DNA from: Tetragonia tetragonoides
Taxonomy: Eukaryota > Streptophyta > Magnoliopsida > Caryophyllales > Aizoaceae
Assembly (NCBI GenBank): GCA_038025085.1
Contig: CM076149.1
Span: 28,520,001 to 28,584,000, forward strand
Length of the DNA: 64,000 nucleotides
Reading direction: 5' to 3'
This document shows positions 23,185 through 32,553 of the stretch, one piece after another. A program made the translations under genes and the position numbers. A model generated the notes under the pieces. The model did no database searches and was not told the origin of the DNA. It saw only the letters and a list, made by a program, of their open reading frames with translations. How positions within the stretch are numbered: the stretch's first letter is position 1; each line of letters starts with the position of its first letter.

Positions 23185-23475
23185 CAACTTACATGTGCAT
23201 GTCCCACATTGAGAGACTGGGAGAGACGAAACTTCCATACAAATTTGGTGGACTAGTGTAGTTCAATCCACGCTTCAAGCCCAAAAGAGACATTTGTGGG
23301 CGTGAGAGTGTTAAAGTAAGTGTGGACTAGTGTCCCACATGGAAAGAATTGAGGGAGAAACATCAACATATAAGTCAAGTGAGCTACTCCTCTTATTGAC
23401 AATTGATTTTAGAATGAACCCTCACTTAACATGTATGTGATGTTGCTCTCCTTATTCATGGGTCTGTGCCTGTTC
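23185..23475. mobile_element. Degraded TRIM-like sequence
   Basis: The words TGTCCCACATGGAAAGAATT and GAACCCTCACTTAACATGTA resemble the LTR of the complete TRIM at 48684-49135, and a CCACGCTTCAAGCCCA stretch resembles its short interior. No paired ends or target duplication are visible. Related fragments occur near 9675-9705 and 29570-29840. Confidence 0.4.
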
Positions 23476-23948
23476 AAGACCATTGAAAGTTTAATATTAT
23501 CATGAAATGATCTTATATAGGAGTGAGGGCAACCGAGTACCAACCGAATAGTGCACTACCCGAAATTGGAATTGGATCTATCGAATACCCACTGATTTCA
23601 AATTAAATCGAAATTTAGTAATTTTTTTAAATCAATAAATTATTTATAAATAACAAAAAGACAGTAATTTAATGAGTAAAAAAGTCAAATATAAAGAGTA
23701 AAATTTGCAACAGCCTTAAAAGCCATATTACAATCCAAGCACTGGATACAAATAAACAATGCTAGATGGACAAAATTAGAGCAAGGGAAAACAATCAAGT
23801 GTTGGGAAAAAAATAGAAAAAGAGGAAGATTAATGAACCAAAAGGCCCAAAGGACGTTTTATGTTTCATTTTGCTTTGTACTAACAGCAAGGTGTATGAC
23901 AGTAATTATGACAGTTGTGCTGACTCTACTGAGAATACTAACTATTAA
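23476..23948. other. Intergenic, no gene recognised
   Basis: AT-rich sequence leading to the Mutator-like element. Nothing was recognised. Confidence 0.5.
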
Positions 23949-23957
23949 CAAAATAAA

Positions 23958-24016
23958 GTGAATTGCTAAATACCGCCCCTTTTTACTAGCTACCGCCCCC
24001 CCAATTTCCAATTTTA
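23958..24016. repeat. Left terminal inverted repeat of the MULE (outer part)
   Basis: Begins GTGAATTGCTAAATACCG and continues with two CCGCCCC words and AATTTTACCC. It pairs with the right terminus with a few substitutions and one small indel. Confidence 0.9.
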
Positions 24017-24119
24017 CCCTCACCCCTCTTCCTCACTCACTCTCACTCATCCTCTCTTCCTCACTCATCCTCACCACCACACCATCACACCGGCAACCAC
24101 CACCACCACCACCACCACC

Positions 24120-24571
24120 ATGTCAAGTGCTAGCGGCAGCGGCGGCAGAGGTTTCGACGGTGAGGGAGGCGGCGACCGACGGCGCGGGGGGGTAACTTTT
24201 CGAAATTTTTTTTTTTTTTTTTTGAATTGAATTTTTTTTGCCTTGAATTGAATATTTTTTGCCTTGAATTGAATCGTGAAGTTATGAATTGAAGTTGTGT
24301 TTTTTTTTTTTTTTTTTTGCGTCGATCGTCTGCTGATCTCGACTCACCCAAGGGTGAGTCGTCTGCCGATCTCGACTCGCCCAAGGGTGGTCGCCGGTCG
24401 CAGACGACTCACCCTTGGGTGAGTCGAGATCGGCCGACGACTCACCTTGGGTGAGTCGCCGGTCTCAGACGACTCACCATAGGGTGAGTCGAGATCGGCC
24501 GACGACTCACCCTTGGGTGAGTCGTCTGAGACCAGACGACCGACACAAAAAAAAATTATTATTTATTATTA

Positions 24572-24606
<35 letters not shown>

Positions 24607-24707
24607 GTTATTATTATTATTATTATTTATTGTTATTATTATTATTATTATTATTTATTGTTTATTGTTATTATTATTATTATTATTTATTGTTATTATT
24701 ATTTATC

Positions 24708-24743
<36 letters not shown>

Positions 24744-26396
24744 GATTATTGTTTAATTAATTAAAAATGTGAAATGATAGATGGGAGGAGCCGGTAAATC
24801 GGTGCCTCGGTTATTTAGTGAACTAGCTGGTTCAGGACCGCGTCACACGAGGACGCGCGGGATTGATGCCTCTGTACGGAGACAGAGAGAGGCAGTTCGG
24901 ATGAGGGAGATGACTGCTGAGCAAGACGATTACGCAACTAGCGAGTTCTACTCCGGTGAGCAAGACGATGATCAGATTGGCGTCGAATTATCCTCAGATT
25001 GGCGCGTGGTGAAGGGCAGAGGCGGTAGGTTTGTTAGTACTGGGTCGTCCAGTACTGGCAAACGATCTAGAGCGGAGGACGACACTACGTGGCTTGTTAC
25101 AGAACCTGTGCCCGGTGGGCCGGCGGATGATAGCGTCATACCGAGCTTCCTGGGCCACGTAGCGTCTCGTATGTGGAATGGAGAGATGAGGGGTCTCTTG
25201 AAGTGTCAGAACCGATGGACTGTCTGTCAGCGGCTGAGTCAGTGGCGAGCGGAGATGTCGGCCGAGATGAGGGCCCAGATCGAGGGGACTGGGTTATCAC
25301 ACCTGGCTGACATTATGTTCAGACATATTGACTTTCCCCTGATATCTGCATTCGTGGAAAGGTGGCAGCCGGATACGAACTCGTTCCACATGCCGTTCGG
25401 AGAGATGACGATCATGTTGCACGATGTATGGCATATTCTTCGGATTCCTGTAGACGGAGAGCTCGTTTCCAATGAGGGACGGGATGGGCAGCTGCAGACG
25501 GCGGCCATGGAGGTTCTCGGGGTCAGCCCAGAAGAACTGATGTGTAGCCACTGGCAGGGCGGTGCGGTCCTCACGGAGTCGGTTTTTGAGCTTTGCCGTG
25601 AGCAAATAGATGACATCCAGGCGACAGCTTGGATGTGGTTACTTATTGGATCCACCTTGTTTGTCGACAAGAGTGGTAACCGTATTAGACCCTCCTGCGT
25701 GATGGAGGTGATGGACGACGGTGTCGATACGGTGCATGACTTCTCTTGGGGATCTGCTGCCCTCGCCTTCCTATATCGTCAGCTCGGTATAGCTATTCGC
25801 GGGGATTCTCAGGGCATCTGCGGATGCCTAACTCTCCTGCAGGCATGGATATACGAGTACTTTTCCTGCTTCCGACCTTATCGGGAGCGGATGGTTGTCG
25901 GGGACGACGAGGCTCCCCGTGCGTCCGTATGGAGTGCCCTGGCTGAGGGCAAGGACATGGGTCGACTGGACTCCTTACGTAGACGCTTGGATCATCTGCG
26001 AGCGACAGAGGTACGTCATTTAGTTATTGGTGTTCATGATTTATTTCGTCGTTTGCTATGTTTTTTTACTTCACCGTAACTTTCAACATTTCTACGTAGG
26101 TGGTGTGGCTGCCGTACGGTTCTAACCCGGCAGTATCTGTACCGAGGACTGTATTCATGGGGTGGCTACAGTATCGGGATATTATCGAACCGTACATGCC
26201 TGGTCGTTGTTTACGACAAATCGGGTACGTACAGAGTATCCCAACACCGATCTTTAGGCCAGTCAAAGCGATCAGGTCATGGAGCAGTCGTTCGTACAAG
26301 GTTGTCTTCCCCGAACGGATCTCAGTCGTGCTTGGAACGGTAGCACTGTGTAACAAGAATATAACCCCCTTCCGCTGCCGTATCCGAATAACATAA
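24120..26396 (+). CDS. Plant mobile domain (aminotransferase-like, MAIN/MAIL-type) protein in the MULE
   Basis: Proposed exons are 24120-24191, 24781-26010 and 26100-26396, all in phase 0, giving 532 aa. The main exon and the GT-AG intron before VVWLPYG are well supported; exon 1 (MSSASGSGG) is a model by analogy with the other gene. The PMD domain (about residue 165 to 490) shows LSHLADIMFRHIDFPLISAF, FHMPFGEMTIMLHDVWHIL, HDFSWGSAALAFLYRQLG and PYMPGRCLRQIGYVQSIP, the usual landmark order. The family includes host proteins MAIN and MAIL1, which keep heterochromatin and transposons silent, and many transposon-borne copies. No phosphatase domain follows. Its last exon overlaps the end of the transposase unit antisense. 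The role here (accessory transposition protein or anti-silencing decoy) is inference. Confidence 0.8.
24340..24524. repeat. Left palindrome array: six units in 185 bp
   Basis: Six copies of a 22-bp near-palindrome with arms CGACTCACCC and GGGTGAGTCG around TT or AA, spaced every 32-34 bp with short GC-rich spacers. It lies in intron 1 of the PMD gene model and mirrors the array at 28645-28829. Candidate subterminal transposase-binding sites or RNA-hairpin formers. Confidence 0.9.
24556..24752. repeat. (TTA)n microsatellite in the left MULE arm
   Basis: About 200 bp of TTA repeats with occasional TTTA, TTG and TCG interruptions. It directly follows the A-run after the palindrome array, and the right arm has the shorter mirror tract. 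Open frames of Ile/Tyr here are artefacts. Confidence 0.9.
26011..26099 (+). other. Intron 2 of the PMD gene
   Basis: The donor GTACGT follows GCGACAGAG and the acceptor TTTCTACGTAG precedes GTGGTGTGG. Splicing removes a read-through that stops at 26079 and restores the conserved VVWLPYG motif, which supports the intron. Confidence 0.8.
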
Positions 26397-26610
26397 TCGC
26401 TGCATTGAAGAGGTTGGCAATCGGGAACAAATCCTCAATTACTATCATCCAGTGATCATCGTTACACGCACCTCCGTCCCACATAATACGGCGGTAACCA
26501 ACGTCGACCCCTTCAACGTATAAGTTTTCGTACAATGCTCGGTTAGCTAAGAGTTCGTGTGCAATGCAAACTCTCGCCACTCGCCATTGCTCTTGGTCTC
26601 CGAAAATGTA
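26272..26610 (-). pseudogene. OTU-like cysteine protease domain remnant at the transposase 3' end
   Basis: In a different frame from the transposase, the minus strand encodes YIFGDQEQWRVARVCIAHEL and later DDHWMIVIEDLFPIANLFN, resembling the central and C-terminal parts of the OTU-type domain found at the end of some plant FAR1/MULE proteins. The expected N-terminal block with the catalytic Cys (a DGNCGF-type motif) is absent. The sequence passes directly from the RGRPRGSSSTRR linker to the middle of the domain, and a 12-bp direct repeat GAGTTCTTCTAC at the junction suggests a deletion. It overlaps the last PMD exon antisense. Confidence 0.55.
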
Positions 26611-28569
26611 GAAGAACTCTCGCCACGTCTGGTAGAAGAACTCCCTCTCGGTCGACCTCTGACTGTCGTGTTCGCTTCCGGCTCGACGTAACTCGCTTCC
26701 TCAGGATGAAGCTGCTCATTCATAATGACAGATATGTTGCGCACAACTGCCCGGTCGCTTGAGTTAACCTCGTCGACGAGAGAGTGAAAGTATCGATGGT
26801 CCTCAGATGGATGCTCAGTCATGTCAAGCGTAGCTATCTCCACTGCATCACTAATAACGAGTGTTCGCCAAAATTTGTGGACACTATTCAAGCTAATTGG
26901 CTTGCCCGTATCCGTGGCCGTTTTCAATTCACACGCACACGGGATCTGATGAGTGGATCTCAATACACAACCGCAACGATCAAATACTTGGTGACTCAAT
27001 TCTCTCATCCTCTTCAGCTCATTCGATAATATTTGTAAGCAGTAATGGGAAACATACCCGGTCAGATAGTTGAATGGGAAACCTGAGTACATCACACTTC
27101 TTCGTCTTCTGCACTCTTCAAGTGTGTACTTGATCTCAGTTATTTGTGACTCGATTGACTTGTTGACCTTGTTCCAAACATTGTCCAAAGCTCCAGTTGA
27201 GGAGTTCAACCACTGTTTTAGCGCGGCATGTGCACTCTCCACCCTGCAAGTCGTAGTGTTGCCAAGGTGTAGCACCTTATTCGTCCACGCAGCCACAAAC
27301 ATCTCTTTGTGTCTCAGCCAGGTCTCCTCTACATAGGATATCACGTGAGGGTAAGTCCTCCAACTAACCTTTATCGTACGCACTGCTCTATCGTACGCAG
27401 CTTCTGTGGAAGCTTCCATGATAATTTTCCACCTCCCATTCTTGAACCTCTGCGCGACGGCCTTATCTTTTCCACAAAGTCTGTACACTTTGTCTTCAAC
27501 GACTTTGTTAATGTGCCATGTACAGAGCAAATGGGCACTCTCGGGAAATATCTCTCTAATAGGTGTCATCAACCCTAGCTCACGATCGGTCACAATTGCT
27601 GTTGGGTGTACATCATTTCTAATAAGCATCCTCAACTTATCTAAGACCCACGCATAGCTTGCCTGAGTCTCATCCTTCATAATGGCATAAGCTATGAGGA
27701 AGTTCTTATTGGTTGGAGTCATCCCCACTATCTCAACAAACGGCATCTTATACTTGTTTGTTTTGTACATGGAATCTAAGCCAATCAACCAACGAAAAGA
27801 CCGAAGTAACTGAATTGATGTAGGGTGTGCCATGAACACGTGAGTTACCTCATTAGTAGCTCGGTCGGCTATTGTCCAATGTACGTACTTATTCGCCACA
27901 GCTAAATAATGAAACTGACCAATGACATCTCTCTCTTCAAAATCAAGTTTCCTTATACGATCTCTGTGGTTGTACACATGCCGTCTAGTTGCATTGTCCT
28001 CGGGAAATTTTTCCTTAATCGCGGCCAAGATAGCACATGGCTTTGTTTGTGCCGAAGTCATGTCACGAACGAGTTTCTTTGACCCAGGACTAAGACCACT
28101 CATCTGACGATATCCCTCAGGATACACAGCAAAGTCATGGTTGTGCGTACCCCTAGTCCCAGGCAATGTGACAATCATCCAACTACTGGACCCATACACT
28201 TGCCGAGCTCTCAACTGGAACGTACATTTACAAGCCTTTGTTTTCGATTTCTTCCGAGCAGCAGTATCTAAGTCTCTTAATTCCCCTCTGTAGCGTTCAC
28301 CTCGATTGCATTTTAACAATTTTACGCTTCCACTCTTCTTGTGTGACGAAATTATCAACTCAAACCCGATAGTAAGTGCAATTTGTTTTGCCCAATTAAT
28401 TGCATCTGTATCACTATCAAATAACTCATCAGTGACGAAATGCGTACTGTAATCAACACCATCACCACCGAACCGCTCCAAAGGAATCTAACGAAAACAA
28501 CGAAAACAATGTTAGCTTAATCTTAAATTCAAACAATAAATAATAATAATAATAATAATAATAACAATA

Positions 28570-28605
<36 letters not shown>

Positions 28606-28922
28606 TAATAATTTTTTTTTTGTGTGTCTGTCGGTCGTCGATCTCGACTCACCCTTGGGTGAGTCGTCTGCTACAGGCGACCAACCCAAGGGTGAGTCGT
28701 CTTTTGATCTCGACTCGCCCAAGGGTGAGTCGCCTGTAGCGGACGACTCACCCTTGGGGAGTCGAGATCGACAGACGACTCCCCTTGGGTGGGTCGCCTG
28801 TAGCAGACGACTCACCCAAGGGTGAGTCGAAAATCTCAGACGACCGTGCAAAAAAAATGCGCAAAAAAAATTAATTTTACCTCCGCCATCGTCGACGGCA
28901 CTTCTTGGTCGCCGGCAGACAT
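26547..28922 (-). CDS. MULE transposase (FAR1/MURA type)
   Basis: Proposed exons are 28922-28881 (MSAGDQEVPSTMAE) and 28487-26547, in phase 0 with a 393-bp GT-AG intron, giving 660 aa. N-terminal FAR1/WRKY-GCM1-like zinc-binding region (ACKCTFQLRA, then GTHNHD). The MULE DDE domain follows: first Asp in LIGLDSMYKTN (Asp252), second in VTDRELG (Asp315) with the C-x2-H of LLCTWHI (336-339), and Glu in RVESAHAALKQW (Glu431). A SWIM-type finger (CGCVLRSTHQIPCACEL) follows at about 520-550. All three acidic residues are present and the long exon has no internal stop, so this may be an active or recently active transposase. The C-terminus shifts out of frame before an OTU-like remnant. Confidence 0.9.
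28530..28612. repeat. (AAT)n microsatellite in the right MULE arm
   Basis: AAT repeats with AAC and AAAT interruptions, the inverted counterpart of the tract at 24556-24752 but less than half its length. Confidence 0.9.
28645..28829. repeat. Right palindrome array: six units in 185 bp
   Basis: Six units with the same CGACTCACCC and GGGTGAGTCG arms, some with one or two substitutions or a 1-bp deletion. It has exactly the same unit number and overall length as the left array, in inverted orientation relative to the element ends. The inner edge has the same CGACCGACA word and A-run. Confidence 0.9.
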
Positions 28923-29047
28923 CCGCGGGTTGCTTGAGTGAATGTTGATGAAGGTTGGGTATGAGAGTGGGTGGTAGAGTGGGAGAGAAGTGGTGTGAGA
29001 GTTAGAGAGGGAGAGAGGGAGAGGATGAGTGAAAAATTAAAAAAGGG

Positions 29048-29106
29048 CAAAATTGAAATTTTGGGGGGCGGTACCTAGTAATTTAGGGGCGGCATTTAGT
29101 AACACC
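29048..29106. repeat. Right terminal inverted repeat of the MULE (outer part)
   Basis: Ends GGCATTTAGTAACACC on the plus strand and pairs with the left terminus (GTGAATTGCTAAATACC). GGGGCGG words mirror the CCGCCCC words of the left end. Confidence 0.9.
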
Positions 29107-29115
29107 CAAAATAAA

Positions 29116-30498
29116 AGGTTATTTTGAATTAATTGGTTTTGTACCGAGTACTCAACCGGTTCCGGTTCCTAAAAGTCAGGAACCGGAATTGGAATTGGTT
29201 GATGCCGATTCCCATTTTTCGGAATTGGAATTAGAAATCGGTTGACCGATTCCGGTTCCACAACCTCCGATTCTAGAACCACCGATTCCGATTTCGATTC
29301 TGAATACCCGGAATTTCACCCCTATTATATACAAGATTTCCTACATTTGTAATTAGATTGTTCCTTTTAAATTGGTAATGTTTGCAAAAATCATTCCAAA
29401 TAATTCCATGGTAGGCCAACAATAATTTCAAGATGCAATTACTTCTCTCAAAATTAAAATCCTAAGTTCTGATTTGTTAAAGTGAGTGAGAAATTCAAGA
29501 GATCAATAATTAACTCACTGATAAACAAGTTATAAAGTTATACCTTATACACAAAGTTTTGGGTTTTCCAGCCTCCTCAAGAGTACCAACTAGATATAGC
29601 TCACTTGACTTATATGTTGATCATGCTCCCTTAATGATTTACGGGCGCTAATCCTCACTTATTTTGAGAGCACCATTAACATATAATAAGTCAAGTGAGC
29701 TACATCGTCTCTCCTCACTTTTAACGCTTGACAAAGAGGAACTTATTCGGCGTGTCCCAAAAGCATTATGGAAACACCCTCAACATATAAATCAAGTGAT
29801 CGAGCTACATCTCTCCTCCTCCATGGGTGTTACATTTTCTTTAGTACTTGCTTAGGTGGCTTTAATTAGTTTTAAAAATTACATATTTTCCATAGTTTTA
29901 TAATTTACTTTTCCATTAAAATTATTTCTTCCCCACCCATCCACTTCTTTGTCCGCCATGCTTCTCTTCTTCTACCGCTGCTCATCCCCTCCTAACAAAA
30001 CCATCTCTCCAATTGCCTTAGAATTATAGATCTTCGTTTCATCTTCACTAATTATTTCATTTCTTTTTTGCCTTTGTTATCTTATTCATCAAAATATATA
30101 AAACATCTGAAAATATGATTCGAAGTGTGTGGGTCAGCAAATAATCGAAGGCCAATGATTTAATTTCATTCAATTTGATGCAATCGTACAATCATGAATT
30201 TTGTACTTCGTAGGATGAGATTTATGAAGAGCATAATGGCGTGTGAAATTGGGTGGGTGACAATAAAACTGAGTACATAACATTGAAGGATGGCACGGCC
30301 AAAAGTAACTAACATTTTGAACAACCACAAGTAACAACAATGAATTTTACAGACCAAAACAAAAAATAAAATAAAACCACAACAACATTAAGGATTTAAA
30401 TGACATTTGTTATTGACTTTATGATTACGGGTGATATTATTACCGGGTTAATAAACATTATTGTCACGTCCAAAATGCTACCTCTTATATTTCCATAT

Positions 30499-30506
<8 letters not shown>
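29116..30506. other. Intergenic with TRIM-like fragments, no gene
   Basis: At about 29140-29320 there is a run of diverged GGAATTGGAATT / CCGATTCCG words. At about 29570-29840, several copies of AAGTCAAGTGAGCTAC in both orientations resemble pieces of the degraded TRIM at 23185-23475. No coding region was recognised in the remainder. Confidence 0.45.

Positions 30507-30550
<44 letters not shown>
30507..30550. repeat. (TA)n microsatellite
   Basis: About 22 TA units. The same kind of tract adjoins the related Helitron-like copies at 49.9 and 50.4 kb, so the tract may belong to the element. Confidence 0.9.
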
Positions 30551-30554
<4 letters not shown>

Positions 30555-30853
30555 GAGTTCTCACCAAGGTGGCATTGAATAAATAATAAATAGTCATAAA
30601 TGCATGGATGATTAAAAAGAAATCAAAAATACTTTTATTTTATTTTAATAAAAAAGTAATATAAGTATTATATTTATTATCCTAAAAAAAAGATATATTA
30701 TTTATTCACTAAAAATGTAATTTCTTTGTTAAATGTGTGAAGAAGATTATTATTATTCCTTGCTATTCCTATATATATTGATGTGATTAAAAAAAAAATT
30801 ATTATATTGATTTTAATGATAGAGGATGATGAACAAACGGGCACGAAATGTAA
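30551..30853 (+). mobile_element. Degenerate Helitron-like repeat copy
   Basis: Starts AATTGAGTTCTCACCAAGG and contains AAATGCATGGATGATTAAAA and other words shared with the copies at 49939-50894. The 3' hairpin seen in those copies is deleted here, leaving ACGGGCACGAAAT and no CTAGT end. Confidence 0.55.
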
Positions 30854-31032
30854 TATGACATACAATGACCTGGTGATAATATTGCACTCTAATTAGTGAA
30901 ACTGATTATTTACGCTCTATATATGTACCAATTTAGCAGTAATAGTAGTTTACAATACATTTTTACATGCTAGTACAGAGTACTTAAGACTTACTGTTAT
31001 TTCAGCTAATAAAGTTTTCAATAAGGTCATCA

Positions 31033-32311
31033 TCAAAGCTTGCTAGATATATTAATGGTGCGAACTTTAGAAGGCTTAGGTTTATTGTCTTTAGGAATCA
31101 CGACAGTCAAAACACCATTTTCAACCTGGGCCTTAATTTGATCGACCTTGACATTTTCAGGGAGCTCGATTTGGCGGTACAAGTTACTTTTTCCTCCTCT
31201 CTCAGCTGCATGCCAAACAATGTCTTTGCCTTGGGATTCATCTTTCCCACCTTCTTGTTGCCCTTTTATGTGTAGCATGTTATCTTCATCCACCTCCAAC
31301 TTTATGCTCTCCTTGCCGTACCCTACTCAACATCATGGGCCTTAATTAAATCAGTTTTGGAAATTTTTTGGTTTAACATTCGTCTATGTTTGGCAAAACA
31401 AACTACAAGCTCGCTATAAGTAACTTTCACAAAATAAGCTTTCGGCAAACTGAAAAAGGAAAAAGAAGTTTGAACTCCCCCAAAATCTTGTCTATATAAC
31501 ATAAGTTTTGGGAGATTTTGTCTACATCAAAAGCTAAATTTCCTCCAAAAGTTCTAACAAGTTGGCTACCAAACCACAAATTCTTACCTAATCTCATGAT
31601 TAGGAAAAACCGTAATCTCATTATGAGGTAACACTAGGTGTGCAAGTGGGGGAGATGGGAGGAGAGAGAGTGGTGAGGAAGGAGAGAGAAAGGAAGAGAA
31701 ATAAGAGAAGGAATAGGGAGGTTCTAACTCTTGAAATCATGATTGAACAATTACAACCAAACATACCTGAAGGTTTTCTTACATGCTCCATATTTTCTTT
31801 TCTTTCTTTGATTTTCATAAGGAAATAAGTTACATGTATCATGAAATCAAAGACTTGAAATTTCATAAACCTTGCCATAAGGAATATGAACCAAACCAGG
31901 AGGCAACAAGAAAGAACAAAAAGATTTTATTTTATTTTAATTTTAGAATAGGCAAGAAAATTTACCCCAAGGCCCATAGCAATAAATATTGCTCTCAAAT
32001 TAAGAGCAATGAGCCTCGAACTTCCAATCTAGAGATTGACGGTAAGAGCTCTATCAGTTGAGCTCCCACATTTTGTTTAAAAAAAAAAACTTCTACAACC
32101 CCCAACAACACCACCTTCTCATAAGTTCATATCAGAGAAGTGTAATATTCTTTTAAGGGTGCGTTTGTTAGAGCTAAACTTACCAAAACTGAACTGAACT
32201 GAACTGATGTGAACTGAACTTAACCGAGCAGTACTAAACTGTATTGCACTGAATCGAACACCACTGAACTGAATTGAAACCACTGAACTGAACTGGAAGA
32301 TAATAATAATA

Positions 32312-32408
<97 letters not shown>

Positions 32409-32487
32409 ATTATTATTATTATAAGTTTTTGTTTGGAAATACTATTAGTATAACACTTGACTCGTTCAAAAAGAATTGTATGGTTGT

Positions 32488-32553
<66 letters not shown>

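Larger units (their letters stand above)
28488..28880 (-). other. Intron 1 of the transposase gene
   Basis: The donor GTAAAA follows ATGGCGGAG and the acceptor TTTTCGTTAG precedes ATTCCTTTGG. Its contents (palindrome array, A-run, AAT microsatellite) are the same in kind and order as intron 1 of the converging PMD gene. Confidence 0.65.
23958..29106. mobile_element. Complete Mutator-like element (MULE) with transposase and PMD gene
   Basis: A 5149-bp element flanked by perfect 9-bp direct repeats CAAAATAAA (23949-23957 and 29107-29115), the Mutator superfamily size. The outer roughly 57 bp are strongly similar inverted repeats. Inside, both ends continue in parallel (CT-rich leader, short first exon, palindrome array, A-run, ATT microsatellite), so the terminal inverted repeats are effectively about 600-800 bp and imperfect. 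Two genes converge: a PMD gene from the left and a FAR1/MURA-type transposase from the right, the layout of maize MuDR with mudrA and mudrB. The transposase exon is open over 646 codons with an apparently intact DDE triad, so the copy may be recent. Confidence 0.92.

Noticed and set aside
24340..24524. CRISPR-like look of the palindromic array (regular repeats with short spacers)
   Set aside because: The host is a plant, spacers are about 11 bp, partly repeated and GC-rich, and the array is mirrored in the other arm of a transposon.
25239..25670. Antisense open frames across the PMD exon
   Set aside because: They are shadows of the PMD coding frame, which shows the family motifs in order.
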